Shown in pieces: positions 17,804 to 26,518 of a stretch of 62,444 nucleotides of DNA. The number at the start of each line of letters is the position of its first letter. The stretch's first letter is position 1. Both the position numbers and the translations under genes were made by a program. This DNA is from a virus, in IMG/VR virus record IMGVR_UViG_3300009702_000014, positions 1 to 62,444 of that record; one strand, 5' to 3'. The notes beneath the pieces were generated by a model. That model saw only the letters and a program-made list of their open reading frames with translations. It searched no databases and had not been told where the DNA came from.

Positions 17804-17987
17804 ACATTCCCTTCGAATACACTATACCCGATTTGGAGCGTTGGTAGAGCCTATCATCCCGACAATTCAATTCGATTATAACCATGTGTATAATTCTGTA
17901 AGTGATGTCATTACCGATTTCAAATTGCACGGATGGGAGATGGTGAATCAAACGAACGATATCTATACATTTCAAAAGGTAGTGTAA
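17793..17987 (+). CDS. Hypothetical protein with TTG start
   Basis: A 64-residue protein of unknown function; no in-frame ATG is available near the start, so TTG is inferred. The sequence ends in a WEMVNQTNDIYTFQ segment typical of short phage proteins that adopt small alpha/beta folds. Tight packing between neighbours supports it being real. Confidence 0.6.
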   Translation: MVIEHSLRIHYTRFGALVEPIIPTIQFDYNHVYNSVSDVITDFKLHGWEMVNQTNDIYTFQKVV

Positions 17988-17988
17988 C

Positions 17989-18333
17989 ATGACAATAGAT
18001 TTAAAGTCTCTGCTTGTCCCAATTGGAGCTATTGGAAGTGCCGTTATCGGTGGTATAATCACATTACTAGCCTCTAAAAGAGAAAGAAAAACAAAGCTGG
18101 ATATGCAAGACAAGGAGATGTTGGAACATCAACTTGCCGCTAAGGATAGGGCTCTCAATGATTTACGTCAGCAAAATATGGATTTACGAGATTTGAAGTA
18201 TGAATTGATGCTGAAAATCGAAAGCCTCAAACACGAAAATGATGAGATACAGCAAAAACTCAATGACTCACAGACTGAAAATGTACATCTGCACGAGAAA
18301 ATTTTAAAGCTGGAGGGGGCTTCAAATGATTGA
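17989..18333 (+). CDS. Membrane-anchored coiled-coil protein
   Basis: Residues 8-28 (LVPIGAIGSAVIGGIITLLA) form one transmembrane helix, followed by a basic SKRERK stop-transfer and about 75 residues of coiled coil. Such short anchor-plus-coil proteins occur in phage lysis and exclusion cassettes, but no lysis neighbours are present, so a function cannot be assigned. The stop overlaps the next gene by eight bases. Confidence 0.72.
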   Translation: MTIDLKSLLVPIGAIGSAVIGGIITLLASKRERKTKLDMQDKEMLEHQLAAKDRALNDLRQQNMDLRDLKYELMLKIESLKHENDEIQQKLNDSQTENVHLHEKILKLEGASND

Positions 18334-18709
18334 TACGGATATCAGTAAAATCTATTCCCTCAAAAACTTCTCAACCTCCTCGCATATACAGTTGAAGCAT
18401 ATGATTCGGTATATTTCGACGCTTCCGAATGATACGGCTATTCGGAATTCCATAGAACTCCTGGGTCGGTTGTATGCTGAGGATTTTCCTCCACAGCGCA
18501 TCTTTCCAGCAGGAGGTTTGGGTGGCGGCGTTGGTTTTATGTATTACAATAGTTTAGAGCAGCCCGCGATGTTCGAAGTAGAAAATGAAGGTAAAATTTG
18601 GGCGGGCTATCTAACCGAAGACACTTCTTTTGTCCAACGTATTAACCTGGAGAATAAAGAGGAAACCCAAGAGGTTATCAAAAAGCTCAAAAACTTTATC
18701 AGCAACTAA
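18326..18709 (+). CDS. Hypothetical protein
   Basis: A 127-residue protein of no recognised family. A glycine-rich turn (AGGLGGGVGFMYY) near residue 70 is flanked by helical regions. The start lies inside the coiled-coil gene and GGAGGGGG is well placed as a ribosome binding site. Confidence 0.72.
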   Translation: MIDTDISKIYSLKNFSTSSHIQLKHMIRYISTLPNDTAIRNSIELLGRLYAEDFPPQRIFPAGGLGGGVGFMYYNSLEQPAMFEVENEGKIWAGYLTEDTSFVQRINLENKEETQEVIKKLKNFISN

Positions 18710-18742
18710 TATTTCTCATGTTCATATCACTATAATGTAGGT

Positions 18743-19216
18743 ATGAACATCTTTGTTTTGGATAACTCCCCATACAAAGCAGCAGAGTACCACAACAACA
18801 AACATGTTGTGAAGATGATTTTAGAGACGGGACAACTTCTTTCCACCGCCCATCATGTTTTGGACGACGGAAAGGAACTCTCGCCTTTGTTATTTAAGCC
18901 CTCCCATATCAACCATAAATGTGCTGTGTGGGCTTGTGAGTCTATCATGAATTACGTTTGGCTATGGCACCTTGGTCAGGGCCTTCTCCAGGAATACACA
19001 AAAAGATACGGGCGCGTACACGCCCGCACAGAGACTCTGGAATACCTCCAAAGGTGCCCTTTAAATATCCCCCGAAAACGTATGACCCCTTTTGCTCAGG
19101 CGATGCCTGATGAATACAAGAATGAAGATGCTGTAACTGCTTACCGGAATTACTACATGGGCGCAAAAAGGCACCTAGCCCAATGGAACACTAAGGTGCC
19201 GGATTGGTGGGTATGA
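18743..19216 (+). CDS. Conserved phage protein with KHVVKMILET motif
   Basis: A 157-residue protein. The phrases MNIFVLD, HNNKHVVKMILETGQLLSTAHH and the ending DWWV belong to a family I recall from many large phages and some bacteria, usually annotated only as hypothetical. Conserved His and Lys residues suggest an enzyme active site. A TATAAT-like box ends about seven bases before the ATG, so the message may be leaderless. Confidence 0.78.
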   Translation: MNIFVLDNSPYKAAEYHNNKHVVKMILETGQLLSTAHHVLDDGKELSPLLFKPSHINHKCAVWACESIMNYVWLWHLGQGLLQEYTKRYGRVHARTETLEYLQRCPLNIPRKRMTPFAQAMPDEYKNEDAVTAYRNYYMGAKRHLAQWNTKVPDWWV

Positions 19217-19515
19217 TGCAAATTAAAATTGTGATGGATATGGTAGGTCAGATTAATGCCCCTATTAGTGGGTATGAGGTCCATATAGTTGATAGCGGGG
19301 AATTAGAAGGGCTGACCGAAAAAGAAGATATCATTGAGTATCTATTTACCAAGGTTCCTATTGATAAGGACCGGCACGTACGCTATGGGTATGAGGAGTA
19401 TTTTATTGACTGGTCTGAGGTTACATTAAAATTAGACCTAAACCCCGGTTCAGAGTCGTTGTTTGACGAGTCCGAAGTACCGGAGTCTTGGTTGCTACAT
19501 GAGGAAACTCTCTAA
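19213..19515 (+). CDS. Hypothetical protein
   Basis: A 100-residue acidic protein of unknown function. I take the ATG that overlaps the stop of the preceding gene (ATGA) rather than an upstream non-ATG codon. It meets the convergent 270-residue gene tail to tail with a four-base overlap. Confidence 0.65.
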   Translation: MMQIKIVMDMVGQINAPISGYEVHIVDSGELEGLTEKEDIIEYLFTKVPIDKDRHVRYGYEEYFIDWSEVTLKLDLNPGSESLFDESEVPESWLLHEETL

Positions 19516-20324
19516 ACACCAAGTGCTTTCTTTAGCTGCCTTCCTACTACAGTAAGTTTGTTTTTATCAGTAAAGATATTACAAAACTTCTGAAACATCC
19601 TTTTTCCACCACAATTCATCATATTATAGCGTAGGCTCCAAATTGCTACTCCTAGCAGCTTGGGGTCTTTGCTCTTTTCTACCCAATAAGGAATATTCTC
19701 GTGAAAGATATAATTTTCCAATGGATAACTAAGTAATGTATTCTGGCAGAACGGGAAAAGCAATGGATTTACCGGGTGGGGACTAAAAATCCATTTCCTG
19801 TCTGTGTATGTATTAAGTACTCGGTCAATTTCTGCATGACGATTACTTTCAGGATTAAAAGCATTATATTCGGCCCCTCGTAGTAAAGGCATCATTTTAT
19901 TGTAGTAGTCATCATCAAACTTGACATTATTAGTAATGTAGGATAATTTTCCTGTTGGAACGCCCACTAGTCCCATTGTACTTACTGGAATCCCGGCTGC
20001 ATGGAGAATGTCATAGAGGGGATTATACTCATCTGCATACTTTTGTGGACTCCAATAGTTACCTGATGGCCCTCCATTTACAGAGTTTCTCTCATCGAGC
20101 ACGATGGCTGCATCAATCTTTCCACCCTTATTAACAGTCTGCACAAGCTGAGTAGCAGCTCCCCCGTCACCTACGTAGGCCATCCACTTACCAGGGGCCA
20201 AGGACATATCATAATTTTTCTGGTAGAGAATTCCACCGACTTTACCTTTAAATGCCCCTAGAAGTTTAGGAATATCCTGGTTATCTACATCGTATATCCA
20301 AGCATAAAGTTTAGGGTCAGCCAT
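19512..20324 (-). CDS. Putative TIM-barrel glycosidase-like tail protein
   Basis: A 270-residue protein with alternating strands and helices. LDERNSVNGGPSGNYWSPQK near residue 95 and AAGIPVSTMGLVG near 130 resemble glycoside-hydrolase-like barrels carried on phage tails. The exact catalytic pair could not be identified, so enzymatic activity is inference. It is the last gene of the 25.0-19.5 kb tail operon and overlaps the nuclease gene upstream by eight bases. Confidence 0.6.
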   Translation of the reverse strand: MADPKLYAWIYDVDNQDIPKLLGAFKGKVGGILYQKNYDMSLAPGKWMAYVGDGGAATQLVQTVNKGGKIDAAIVLDERNSVNGGPSGNYWSPQKYADEYNPLYDILHAAGIPVSTMGLVGVPTGKLSYITNNVKFDDDYYNKMMPLLRGAEYNAFNPESNRHAEIDRVLNTYTDRKWIFSPHPVNPLLFPFCQNTLLSYPLENYIFHENIPYWVEKSKDPKLLGVAIWSLRYNMMNCGGKRMFQKFCNIFTDKNKLTVVGRQLKKALGV

Positions 20325-20706
20325 TAACTACCTCCGTTTTGGGAACAAGGCGTCCCATGAATGGTACTGCTAGCCCTTTATCTAGAAGTTCCTGGTTTAG
20401 CATAACGTCGTCTACGTAAACTTCGGCCAAGTATCTACCATACTTTCCTGTCTTAGTCTTGTAATCATCAACACGAAAAGTTAGAATCTCAATCTTTTTG
20501 GCGTCGTTTAGCCTTTTTGCTACATAGTCTCTAGAGGCGATTCCTTCATCGTGGCTTGCTCCGTGTAACTCAGGAGCATTGACACCATAGAATCTGAGAA
20601 TTTCAGTAACAGTAACGTTGAAACCTAAGTCAATTTCAACAGTAATTGTGTCTCCGTCATAAACTTCAACAACCTTATGTACTTTATATATCTTTGGAAC
20701 GCTCAT
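20317..20706 (-). CDS. Staphylococcal-nuclease-like (thermonuclease) protein
   Basis: A 129-residue SNase domain. VYDGDTITVEIDLGF holds the calcium-binding Asp, ILRFYGVNAPEL the catalytic Arg and Glu, and GKYGRYLAEVYV the second Arg; QELLDKGLAVPF closes the fold. All expected catalytic residues are present. No signal peptide is seen. Being in a tail operon rather than a DNA-metabolism operon is odd: it may be virion-borne and act on extracellular nucleic acid or host DNA at entry. Confidence 0.9.
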   Translation of the reverse strand: MSVPKIYKVHKVVEVYDGDTITVEIDLGFNVTVTEILRFYGVNAPELHGASHDEGIASRDYVAKRLNDAKKIEILTFRVDDYKTKTGKYGRYLAEVYVDDVMLNQELLDKGLAVPFMGRLVPKTEVVNG

Positions 20707-22667
20707 TACACCACCCCGATGCTCATAGCCAAATCATGATAACCAGTAGCTGTATCGTACATACCGGTATTAAATGTACGGAACATGCTTCCCACACTAG
20801 CGTTCAATGCAGGGTCAGGGTCAGGCATCTTGAACTTGATGGCATATGTCTTTCCCGACTGTAGACCAGTTGGGGCATTAAAGGTTAGGCTTAATGTCGA
20901 AGTTTGTCCTGCACGCGGTAGAGCAGCGCGTGGGTCAGCCAAAGCAATAACGTCAAAGGGACCGCCAGGACCGTCAAAAACCATCACAAACTCGTGGTTA
21001 AGGCTCATGCTGGAGTAGCCCACATTCTTCATGCTAATAGAAACATCCATACTAGCCCCAGCGGTAACTGATTGCGGAACGACAGCATTTAACACGACAA
21101 AGCGAGCACCAAGTTTTCGACAAACATCTGCTAATTGCGCATTTGTCCAATTCTGGTACCAAGCTGGGTAGCTGGCGTGAAGGGCAGCCTGGTTAGCCTC
21201 TGTAAAGTAGGTTGAAACCGCACTGTAGGTATTGTATGCAGTAGCAGTTCCGCTTCCACAGCCTTCTCCTACTATCGGTACATAAGGAGCAAAGGCATCG
21301 AGCACAGAGTGCCTATGAGAGACAGTCATGCCATCCCCTGTATAAAAAGTTGAGCCCATAGTAGCACCATCACCAATACAGTCGTTATAAAAGCCAAGAC
21401 GAGATTGATTGGAACCATTGAAAGCGTTTGCAGAATTAAAGAGTGTGTTGAAAAGTCCCCAGGGCATACTTGTTGACTGGTCTAGTGGTCCAAAAAATAG
21501 AAGATTTCGGAGCCCAACAAAGATGCTGGGGTCTAGATTGGCCAAGGCCGCATTTATAATTTGGCCTAGTAACCAACCACCACTATCCGTTCCACGAACT
21601 AGATTATTTTGACTTTCCCCTATGCCAATGTGACATTCTCCCCAAGGCCCAGCAAAACCAATTTGAAAGAGAGCGATTGCCGCTTTTTTTGCATTAATGA
21701 TGGGAGCCATTTGTTGAATGTGACGGATAGCTTGTGCCTTAGTGGCGTCTGTATTCGCAGAAGAATTAGAATACCTTGGTCTAAGAATAACTTTTACATC
21801 GCCCGCAATCATAGAATCCAATAAGGTACTCATTCTAGTCAACTCACTGGCGGAAATATCTGTATTGACCCAGTTTAATAATTCCCAATTAATCCACTGT
21901 ACTTTCATACCATTGGCAACATTGCTCCACGGAGCAGCAGGGGTTGGGTTGTTGAGGGCGCTCGTGCTAAACAAGCCCTGACCAGGGAGGAAAGAGATGG
22001 TCGTCGTGTCTTCTTGATATGTTTTAGTTTGGGTGCCGGAAGGAATTGGAGTAGGGGACGGAGGCGGTGCTGTACCACTGCTAGTGTTCTGGTAAGTCCA
22101 TAGTTGTGTTCCTTGCGTAAGTTGGCCAAATCCTATCTTTGCAGTAAAGGATGCAGTATTACGATACCAGTTCTCGACAATAACAGTGGCCTGTGTAGCG
22201 GGGGGAATAGGGTCAGTAACAAGGCTGTAACGAACCTCTCCGTCTATTGGATTATAGGGCCAGAATATTTCTGTATATGGCTCGTTATTCCATGTACCAT
22301 CTAGATGCAGGTAATAAGAAACCCCGTCTTCATCTACATGTATAGCATATTTTAAAAAGTTGGCTTTATTGCTAGACATAGCAAAGCTGTAATTATACTG
22401 TACTCCAGGCACCACAGCAATGTCACGACGAGCAACCACATATACAACCTCACTGCCTGAACCCTCATTCCATGTAACGACATTCCCGGAAATTCCTGCA
22501 ATAGTTCCATTTCCATGTGAGACGGTTGTAGTACCTGTGGTACCAACGTAATCATTCAGAAAATCACTATCAGGAAATAGATTTGATGTAGCAGTCGGAG
22601 GAGCGGGCGTACCACCCCCGCCTGTATGCTTTTTACGTGTGTATATCCAACGAATAAGTCCTGACAT
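20706..22667 (-). CDS. Tail protein with DUF4874/DUF4832-like barrel
   Basis: A 653-residue protein. A basic start and a Gly/Pro linker lead into a carbohydrate-binding-like beta domain (residues about 30-195). A Pro/Thr linker and a barrel follow: VQWINWELLNWVNT and VKVILRPRYS, then GFAGPWGECH, resemble DUF4874 followed by DUF4832. The last 120 residues look like an Ig-like beta domain. The DUF4874/4832 pair is glycosidase-like but uncharacterised, so a surface-polysaccharide depolymerase role is plausible, not shown. Confidence 0.72.
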   Translation of the reverse strand: MSGLIRWIYTRKKHTGGGGTPAPPTATSNLFPDSDFLNDYVGTTGTTTVSHGNGTIAGISGNVVTWNEGSGSEVVYVVARRDIAVVPGVQYNYSFAMSSNKANFLKYAIHVDEDGVSYYLHLDGTWNNEPYTEIFWPYNPIDGEVRYSLVTDPIPPATQATVIVENWYRNTASFTAKIGFGQLTQGTQLWTYQNTSSGTAPPPSPTPIPSGTQTKTYQEDTTTISFLPGQGLFSTSALNNPTPAAPWSNVANGMKVQWINWELLNWVNTDISASELTRMSTLLDSMIAGDVKVILRPRYSNSSANTDATKAQAIRHIQQMAPIINAKKAAIALFQIGFAGPWGECHIGIGESQNNLVRGTDSGGWLLGQIINAALANLDPSIFVGLRNLLFFGPLDQSTSMPWGLFNTLFNSANAFNGSNQSRLGFYNDCIGDGATMGSTFYTGDGMTVSHRHSVLDAFAPYVPIVGEGCGSGTATAYNTYSAVSTYFTEANQAALHASYPAWYQNWTNAQLADVCRKLGARFVVLNAVVPQSVTAGASMDVSISMKNVGYSSMSLNHEFVMVFDGPGGPFDVIALADPRAALPRAGQTSTLSLTFNAPTGLQSGKTYAIKFKMPDPDPALNASVGSMFRTFNTGMYDTATGYHDLAMSIGVV

Positions 22668-22682
22668 TATTTTCTCCTAGCC

Positions 22683-24683
22683 TTAGCTCGGTACATAAGG
22701 GTGTAGAGTAGGCCCTTCTGTGACTTGCAAAAGAGCCAGCTCTGTCGTAAAGGTGGCAGATACATTTCTATATGCAGCAGACATCGTAAGAGTAGCTGTA
22801 GTGCCTGCCGGTACAGGATTTGTTGCAGTACTGTACCTAGTCCACGTATTATTGGCCAAGAAAGGAGGAGCGTATTCGTAAGATGTTGTTGACCATGTAA
22901 CCCCGTCGGGGTTTAACCAGTAAGTTGTACTATCCACTACTATCGCTATCTGATGTTTCATGCAATTAGCATATCCAGCTTTTGCATACCAACTGAAATT
23001 AAGTGCAACACCCGGCGTCACGGAAATACCCGTACGATAATCAATGACATTCAATACATCAGAGCCGGTTTGATTCCAAACTACCATATTAACAGTACCA
23101 TAAGGGGAGATAATCCCTGTGGTATGTGAAGCCGTTGACGTGCCAACTACTCCTACGGCATCCGTAGCAAGAGAGCTATTCGGAAAGAGATTAACGATAG
23201 CGGCAGTTGTTAGTTGTCCACTTAGTAACCACGTATTCGCTGATAGTTTAGTTAAAAAGAGAGCCACATACTGTGCAGCAGGAGTCAGGTAATTAGTTTC
23301 GCTAAGGATGGTTACTCCATACCCTGCGGCCAACGTAACTGCTCCAGCACCTAGCTGAGCGACACGCACCGTAGAGCCTATAGGGAAAACTACGTCAGTA
23401 TCAGACGGGATGGTGACAATACTAGGTGCAGCATTATTCATGGTTACAAGTGCACCTGCATCAGCCAAGGTTAAGGTATAGTTGGTTCCGGTCTGTGCGT
23501 TTACAGTATTTCCGCTACCAACAAGGGTCGTGCCAACACGCTGTAGGTATTGGCCGTCGCTAACGGCTCCCAAAAGAAGTGTTGTTGGCCCCGATGTTTC
23601 AGTTAATCCGTTTGAGGTAGCAGAAACATCAACAATTCCGTCTGCATTCTTATCATAGACGGATTTATACATGTCGCCACCGCTAACAGTAAACGCCCCC
23701 AAATCTCCCAAAGCATGAAAAATATCTCCGGCCTTGGAATAAACATAAGCCGCTGCATCCTTGGTTTCTAAGGTAGTAGCAAGAGCATCGAGAGTAGCGC
23801 CTGAGCCAGCAGCTAGTGTGATGATGCCGGTGCCCACATTAACTACTCCCACTTCAAATCCAACACTTAGATTTACAGGAAATGTCACAGTAAATGTTCC
23901 AGTGCATTCTAGGGTGCTGCCATTATCGGCTTGAGTAACAATGTATGCGCCTGTGAGCGCCTTTGTAACAGCACTACGATACTCCAAACCCGAAGGTTGG
24001 GCAGAATTTGCTACTATCGACTCACCATCCGCACCCACGGGCAGGCGTACTGGGGAGGTGTCGTAGCTTATTATGTCACCGGGAGTAGTTAGCAAAGAGG
24101 CGAACGGGCTCGACCACGCAATGCCACCAGCACCATCCGCTTTAGGTACATCGCCCGAAGCCCCAGGGGTGCTACTTAATACTGTTAAGAGAGCGCCCGG
24201 TTGTACAGCCGTGGCCCCTGCGCTGGATGCTACAGCATTTTCAGCCAAGGCACCTTCTACATCAGTAGAAGCGAAATGCCCCGCCAAATCTGTAATGCCA
24301 ATATCGGATGCTTTTAAGACTATTGTACCTGTTTTCCCGTTAACAGAATCAATAATGCTAGCCTGTTTAAGCTTAGTCCAATTTGTACCATTAAAAATAA
24401 CCCAGTCACCAACCCCCCAAGAAGAAATTCCGCCAAGGAGGGTTGTTCCTGCCACAGCTACTACATAATAGTCTCCAGGAAGGCCAGTGCTGTCCACAAG
24501 TGTCGGAACATTTAGTGAAGCATCCCAAGCCCCCACATATTTAATGCCCCCGGCACTTGCAATAGCGGTTTCTAGAGCATTGTGTGCAACTCGGAGTGTT
24601 TCTAGATTTGTGTTAAGTATGGTTTTACCGTCGGAAAGGGTTGTTGTTGATAAAATTTGTGTAAGTGTTGGAATGTTAGCCAT
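22683..24683 (-). CDS. Tail fibre protein with C-terminal carbohydrate-binding-like domain
   Basis: A 666-residue fibre. The N-terminal 200 residues (MANIPTLTQIL, WGVGDWVIFNGTNWTKL, SVNGKTGTIVLKASDIG) are typical of phage fibres. The middle has repeated beta segments with TLTLADAGALVTMNN and VTLAAGYGVTIL phrases. The last 150 residues (NLFPNSSLATDAVGVVG onward) are related to residues 28-190 of the neighbouring DUF4874 protein, which begins NLFPDSDFLNDYVGTTG, pointing to a shared domain in adjacent genes. Confidence 0.85.
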   Translation of the reverse strand: MANIPTLTQILSTTTLSDGKTILNTNLETLRVAHNALETAIASAGGIKYVGAWDASLNVPTLVDSTGLPGDYYVVAVAGTTLLGGISSWGVGDWVIFNGTNWTKLKQASIIDSVNGKTGTIVLKASDIGITDLAGHFASTDVEGALAENAVASSAGATAVQPGALLTVLSSTPGASGDVPKADGAGGIAWSSPFASLLTTPGDIISYDTSPVRLPVGADGESIVANSAQPSGLEYRSAVTKALTGAYIVTQADNGSTLECTGTFTVTFPVNLSVGFEVGVVNVGTGIITLAAGSGATLDALATTLETKDAAAYVYSKAGDIFHALGDLGAFTVSGGDMYKSVYDKNADGIVDVSATSNGLTETSGPTTLLLGAVSDGQYLQRVGTTLVGSGNTVNAQTGTNYTLTLADAGALVTMNNAAPSIVTIPSDTDVVFPIGSTVRVAQLGAGAVTLAAGYGVTILSETNYLTPAAQYVALFLTKLSANTWLLSGQLTTAAIVNLFPNSSLATDAVGVVGTSTASHTTGIISPYGTVNMVVWNQTGSDVLNVIDYRTGISVTPGVALNFSWYAKAGYANCMKHQIAIVVDSTTYWLNPDGVTWSTTSYEYAPPFLANNTWTRYSTATNPVPAGTTATLTMSAAYRNVSATFTTELALLQVTEGPTLHPYVPS

Positions 24684-25018
24684 TATACTTGCGTCCCCGC
24701 AAAGGTGTAAGGGGAGGAAAAAGTTAGAATAGTGCTATTCCAAAGGACAGTACCCCTCAAGAAGGTGTCAACGCTGAAAACCAGCATCTCATTGCCGTAC
24801 TCTACATACATGATTTTAAAATCCACCCCAAGTTTATCAATAAGGGGTTGGCAGATAATGGTCCCATTAGCGTAGGCAGACAACTCTGTGGAGTCATATG
24901 CGACTTCAAATACGCTATTGGCGAAATCAACAATAACTACCTTGGGATAGTAATTATTTACATTACTACTTCCCTTAGTAGTTATTTCCCCTTTTGCTCT
25001 TAGCTTAACAGAGAACAT
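24683..25018 (-). CDS. Small tail-module protein
   Basis: A 111-residue beta-rich protein of no recognised family and the first gene of the downstream tail operon. Its stop shares a base with the fibre start codon. TACAAT lies six bases before the ATG, so the message is probably leaderless. Confidence 0.75.
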   Translation of the reverse strand: MFSVKLRAKGEITTKGSSNVNNYYPKVVIVDFANSVFEVAYDSTELSAYANGTIICQPLIDKLGVDFKIMYVEYGNEMLVFSVDTFLRGTVLWNSTILTFSSPYTFAGTQV

Positions 25019-25024
25019 GACTAT

Positions 25025-25053
25025 ATTGTACCCGAGTGGCGTGGATAATCCAA
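25025..25053 (-). promoter_or_regulatory. Promoter for the 25.0-19.5 kb tail operon
   Basis: On the minus strand there is TTGGAT, a 17-base spacer and TACAAT, with six bases to the ATG. The two boxes and the spacing fit a sigma70-type promoter. Confidence 0.65.
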
Positions 25054-25058
25054 CTGCG

Positions 25059-25400
25059 TTACATATTAGACAGAGGTATGCGGGTTGCGCGAAAATCCTT
25101 ATCTAGGAGCAAGTTCATGATGTTTTTGGCCCCCACAGGATTCATCGAATGCACAATGAAATTTATAGTGGTAGGGTCTACTTCGGAAAAGTCTATCTTT
25201 TTCAACTCATCGTAAACATCAACACCACCTAAATCGTGGTCTAGGAACACAATGTCGGCCCCAAGAACCAAGTCCTCACGAAATTCCGGGCTGTGAGTAA
25301 CATCAAATTCATCATCCAACTGGATATTACGTTTAATCCAATTAAGAATAGTAGCTAGTCGGCTCATTTCATCATCAATCACAACAACTCGTATCATCAC
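25059..25400 (-). CDS. cREC-like receiver protein (predicted cyclic-phosphate processing)
   Basis: A 113-residue single receiver domain. VVVIDDE begins the fold as in response regulators. The middle carries FLDHDLGGVDVY, and VHSMNPVGAKNIM follows. The LDHDLGG and HSxNxxGxxNM signatures distinguish the cREC branch, predicted from genome context to process cyclic phosphates at cleaved RNA ends, from ordinary two-component receivers. No output domain or partner kinase is nearby. If the prediction holds, it would fit with the RNA ligase and CCA-adding enzyme in an RNA-repair set. Confidence 0.72.
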   Translation of the reverse strand: MMIRVVVIDDEMSRLATILNWIKRNIQLDDEFDVTHSPEFREDLVLGADIVFLDHDLGGVDVYDELKKIDFSEVDPTTINFIVHSMNPVGAKNIMNLLLDKDFRATRIPLSNM

Positions 25401-25406
25401 TACTCC

Positions 25407-25616
25407 TTAGGGGTCTTGTGGAAATCTTAGAAAAGTAACTACAATGGGAGGAATGGTTAAATATTTTCCCCACGGTAAAGTATATGGAGGCTTAAAGGCA
25501 AAGGTGTCTACGGGATTTTCAACTTTCTGAATAACAACCCTGTCTTTATTTACTTGATACCATGCATCATATTCTACCTCAGACGCGAATTCTAGTGTCT
25601 CACTCTGTACCATCAT
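25407..25616 (-). CDS. Small hypothetical protein, paralogue of the adjacent gene
   Basis: A 69-residue protein related to the 63-residue protein upstream: both start with a TLEF or TVEF phrase, have Asp or Glu plus AW near residue 15, VVIQ or VIIQ near 27, and end in TFLRFP or TYLEFP. This is a tandem duplication. The stop of the upstream copy overlaps this start. Function is unknown. Confidence 0.72.
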   Translation of the reverse strand: MMVQSETLEFASEVEYDAWYQVNKDRVVIQKVENPVDTFAFKPPYTLPWGKYLTIPPIVVTFLRFPQDP

Positions 25617-25804
25617 GAATCCCTGGGAAACTCTAGATAGGTAACTGTCATGGCAGGTATCGGAGAGTTGTAACCAATGATGAGGGGGTACGCGAAGGTA
25701 ATGTTAGCATAGGCTATGTTTTGGATTATTACAAAGCCCTCATTTAACTCCCTCCACGCTTCGTAGGCCCTTGTGGAATTAAACTCTACCGTCTTTTGAA
25801 TCAT
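25613..25804 (-). CDS. Small hypothetical protein, upstream copy of the tandem pair
   Basis: A 63-residue protein, the first copy of the duplicated pair described for its neighbour. It has an EFNSTRAYEAWREL helix and a C-terminal strand TVTYLEFPRD. Tight coupling to its paralogue and then to the cREC gene suggests one transcript. Confidence 0.72.
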   Translation of the reverse strand: MIQKTVEFNSTRAYEAWRELNEGFVIIQNIAYANITFAYPLIIGYNSPIPAMTVTYLEFPRDS

Positions 25805-25901
25805 GTTACCTCATCCTTTTGTGAAAATTATGAGATTGCTCTCAAGTGTTACTCCAAGAAAGACTCATCTTTCTAATATGTGATGTGTTAAAATACTGTT
25901 T

Positions 25902-26129
25902 ATGACAAAAGAAAAGTTTAATTTAAAGATGGCCGAAGCCTTAGGCTGGGTAGATTTTTGGCAGGATAGACGTACCGGAAAATGGTATGCTTACCGTGAC
26001 GAATATCTTCAAGGCCCGCATGGATATGAAGCGGAACGCGGTCCTATTCCCGACTTCACAGATTTTCAACAGATTCAAGAGTTGGACTGGCTTTGGAGTA
26101 CGTGGGTTGCAAAGCTCACACCCGAGTGA
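25902..26129 (+). CDS. Small protein resembling phage ABA-sandwich family
   Basis: A 75-residue protein. NLKMAEALGWVDFWQDRRTG followed by WYAYRDEY resembles small phage proteins annotated as ABA sandwich, whose role is unknown. TAAAATACTG lies close to the ATG, so translation may be leaderless or nearly so. Confidence 0.65.
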   Translation: MTKEKFNLKMAEALGWVDFWQDRRTGKWYAYRDEYLQGPHGYEAERGPIPDFTDFQQIQELDWLWSTWVAKLTPE

Positions 26130-26157
26130 CATAATGTATTCTTTAGGGGTGATACAA

Positions 26158-26319
26158 ATGGGAGACCCATTTGAACCGGATGAACCGGATGAAACTTTAA
26201 GTATTCTTCAAGCAGGAGAAGAAGATGCACTCACTTTTGAAGAGGCTATTGGACACTGGCTTAATACCATCGTGGATGAGATTGAGGCACAAACCAGAAA
26301 AACAAAGCCAGGAGGATAA
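26158..26319 (+). CDS. Small acidic hypothetical protein
   Basis: A 53-residue, strongly acidic protein (DPFEPDEPDETL). I chose the ATG behind TAGGGGTG rather than farther upstream codons that would overlap the preceding gene. Function is unknown. Confidence 0.5.
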   Translation: MGDPFEPDEPDETLSILQAGEEDALTFEEAIGHWLNTIVDEIEAQTRKTKPGG

Positions 26320-26449
26320 AATTCTTCACCCACTATTTGAATATCTAATGAGAGAGGATTGAGAAGTCCTCTCCTTTAATTATAGCCCGACGCGGCTGAG
26401 AAAACAACTCTCACGATTCTAATTTATAAGCTGATATAATAGTGAAAAC

Positions 26450-26514
26450 GAGCCCCAAAAGATGTGCAAGCAGTCTCCTGGGGCTCCTTCTCAAGTATAC
26501 TGAAAGGAGTATAC
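26450..26514 (+). promoter_or_regulatory. Structured leader of the lipoprotein gene
   Basis: A hairpin GAGCCCC/GGGGCTC with a 23-base loop lies between a TATAAT-like box (26435) and the lipoprotein gene, followed by CTTCTC, so it resembles an attenuator. Next comes GTATACT, gaaagg, AGTATAC, which places the ribosome binding site in the loop of a second 7-bp hairpin. This predicts control of translation, possibly by temperature or a ligand. Confidence 0.45.
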
Positions 26515-26518
26515 CATA

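Noticed and set aside
25059-25400. Two-component response regulator
   Set aside because: It has the LDHDLGG and HSMNPVGA signatures of cREC proteins and no output domain or histidine kinase nearby.
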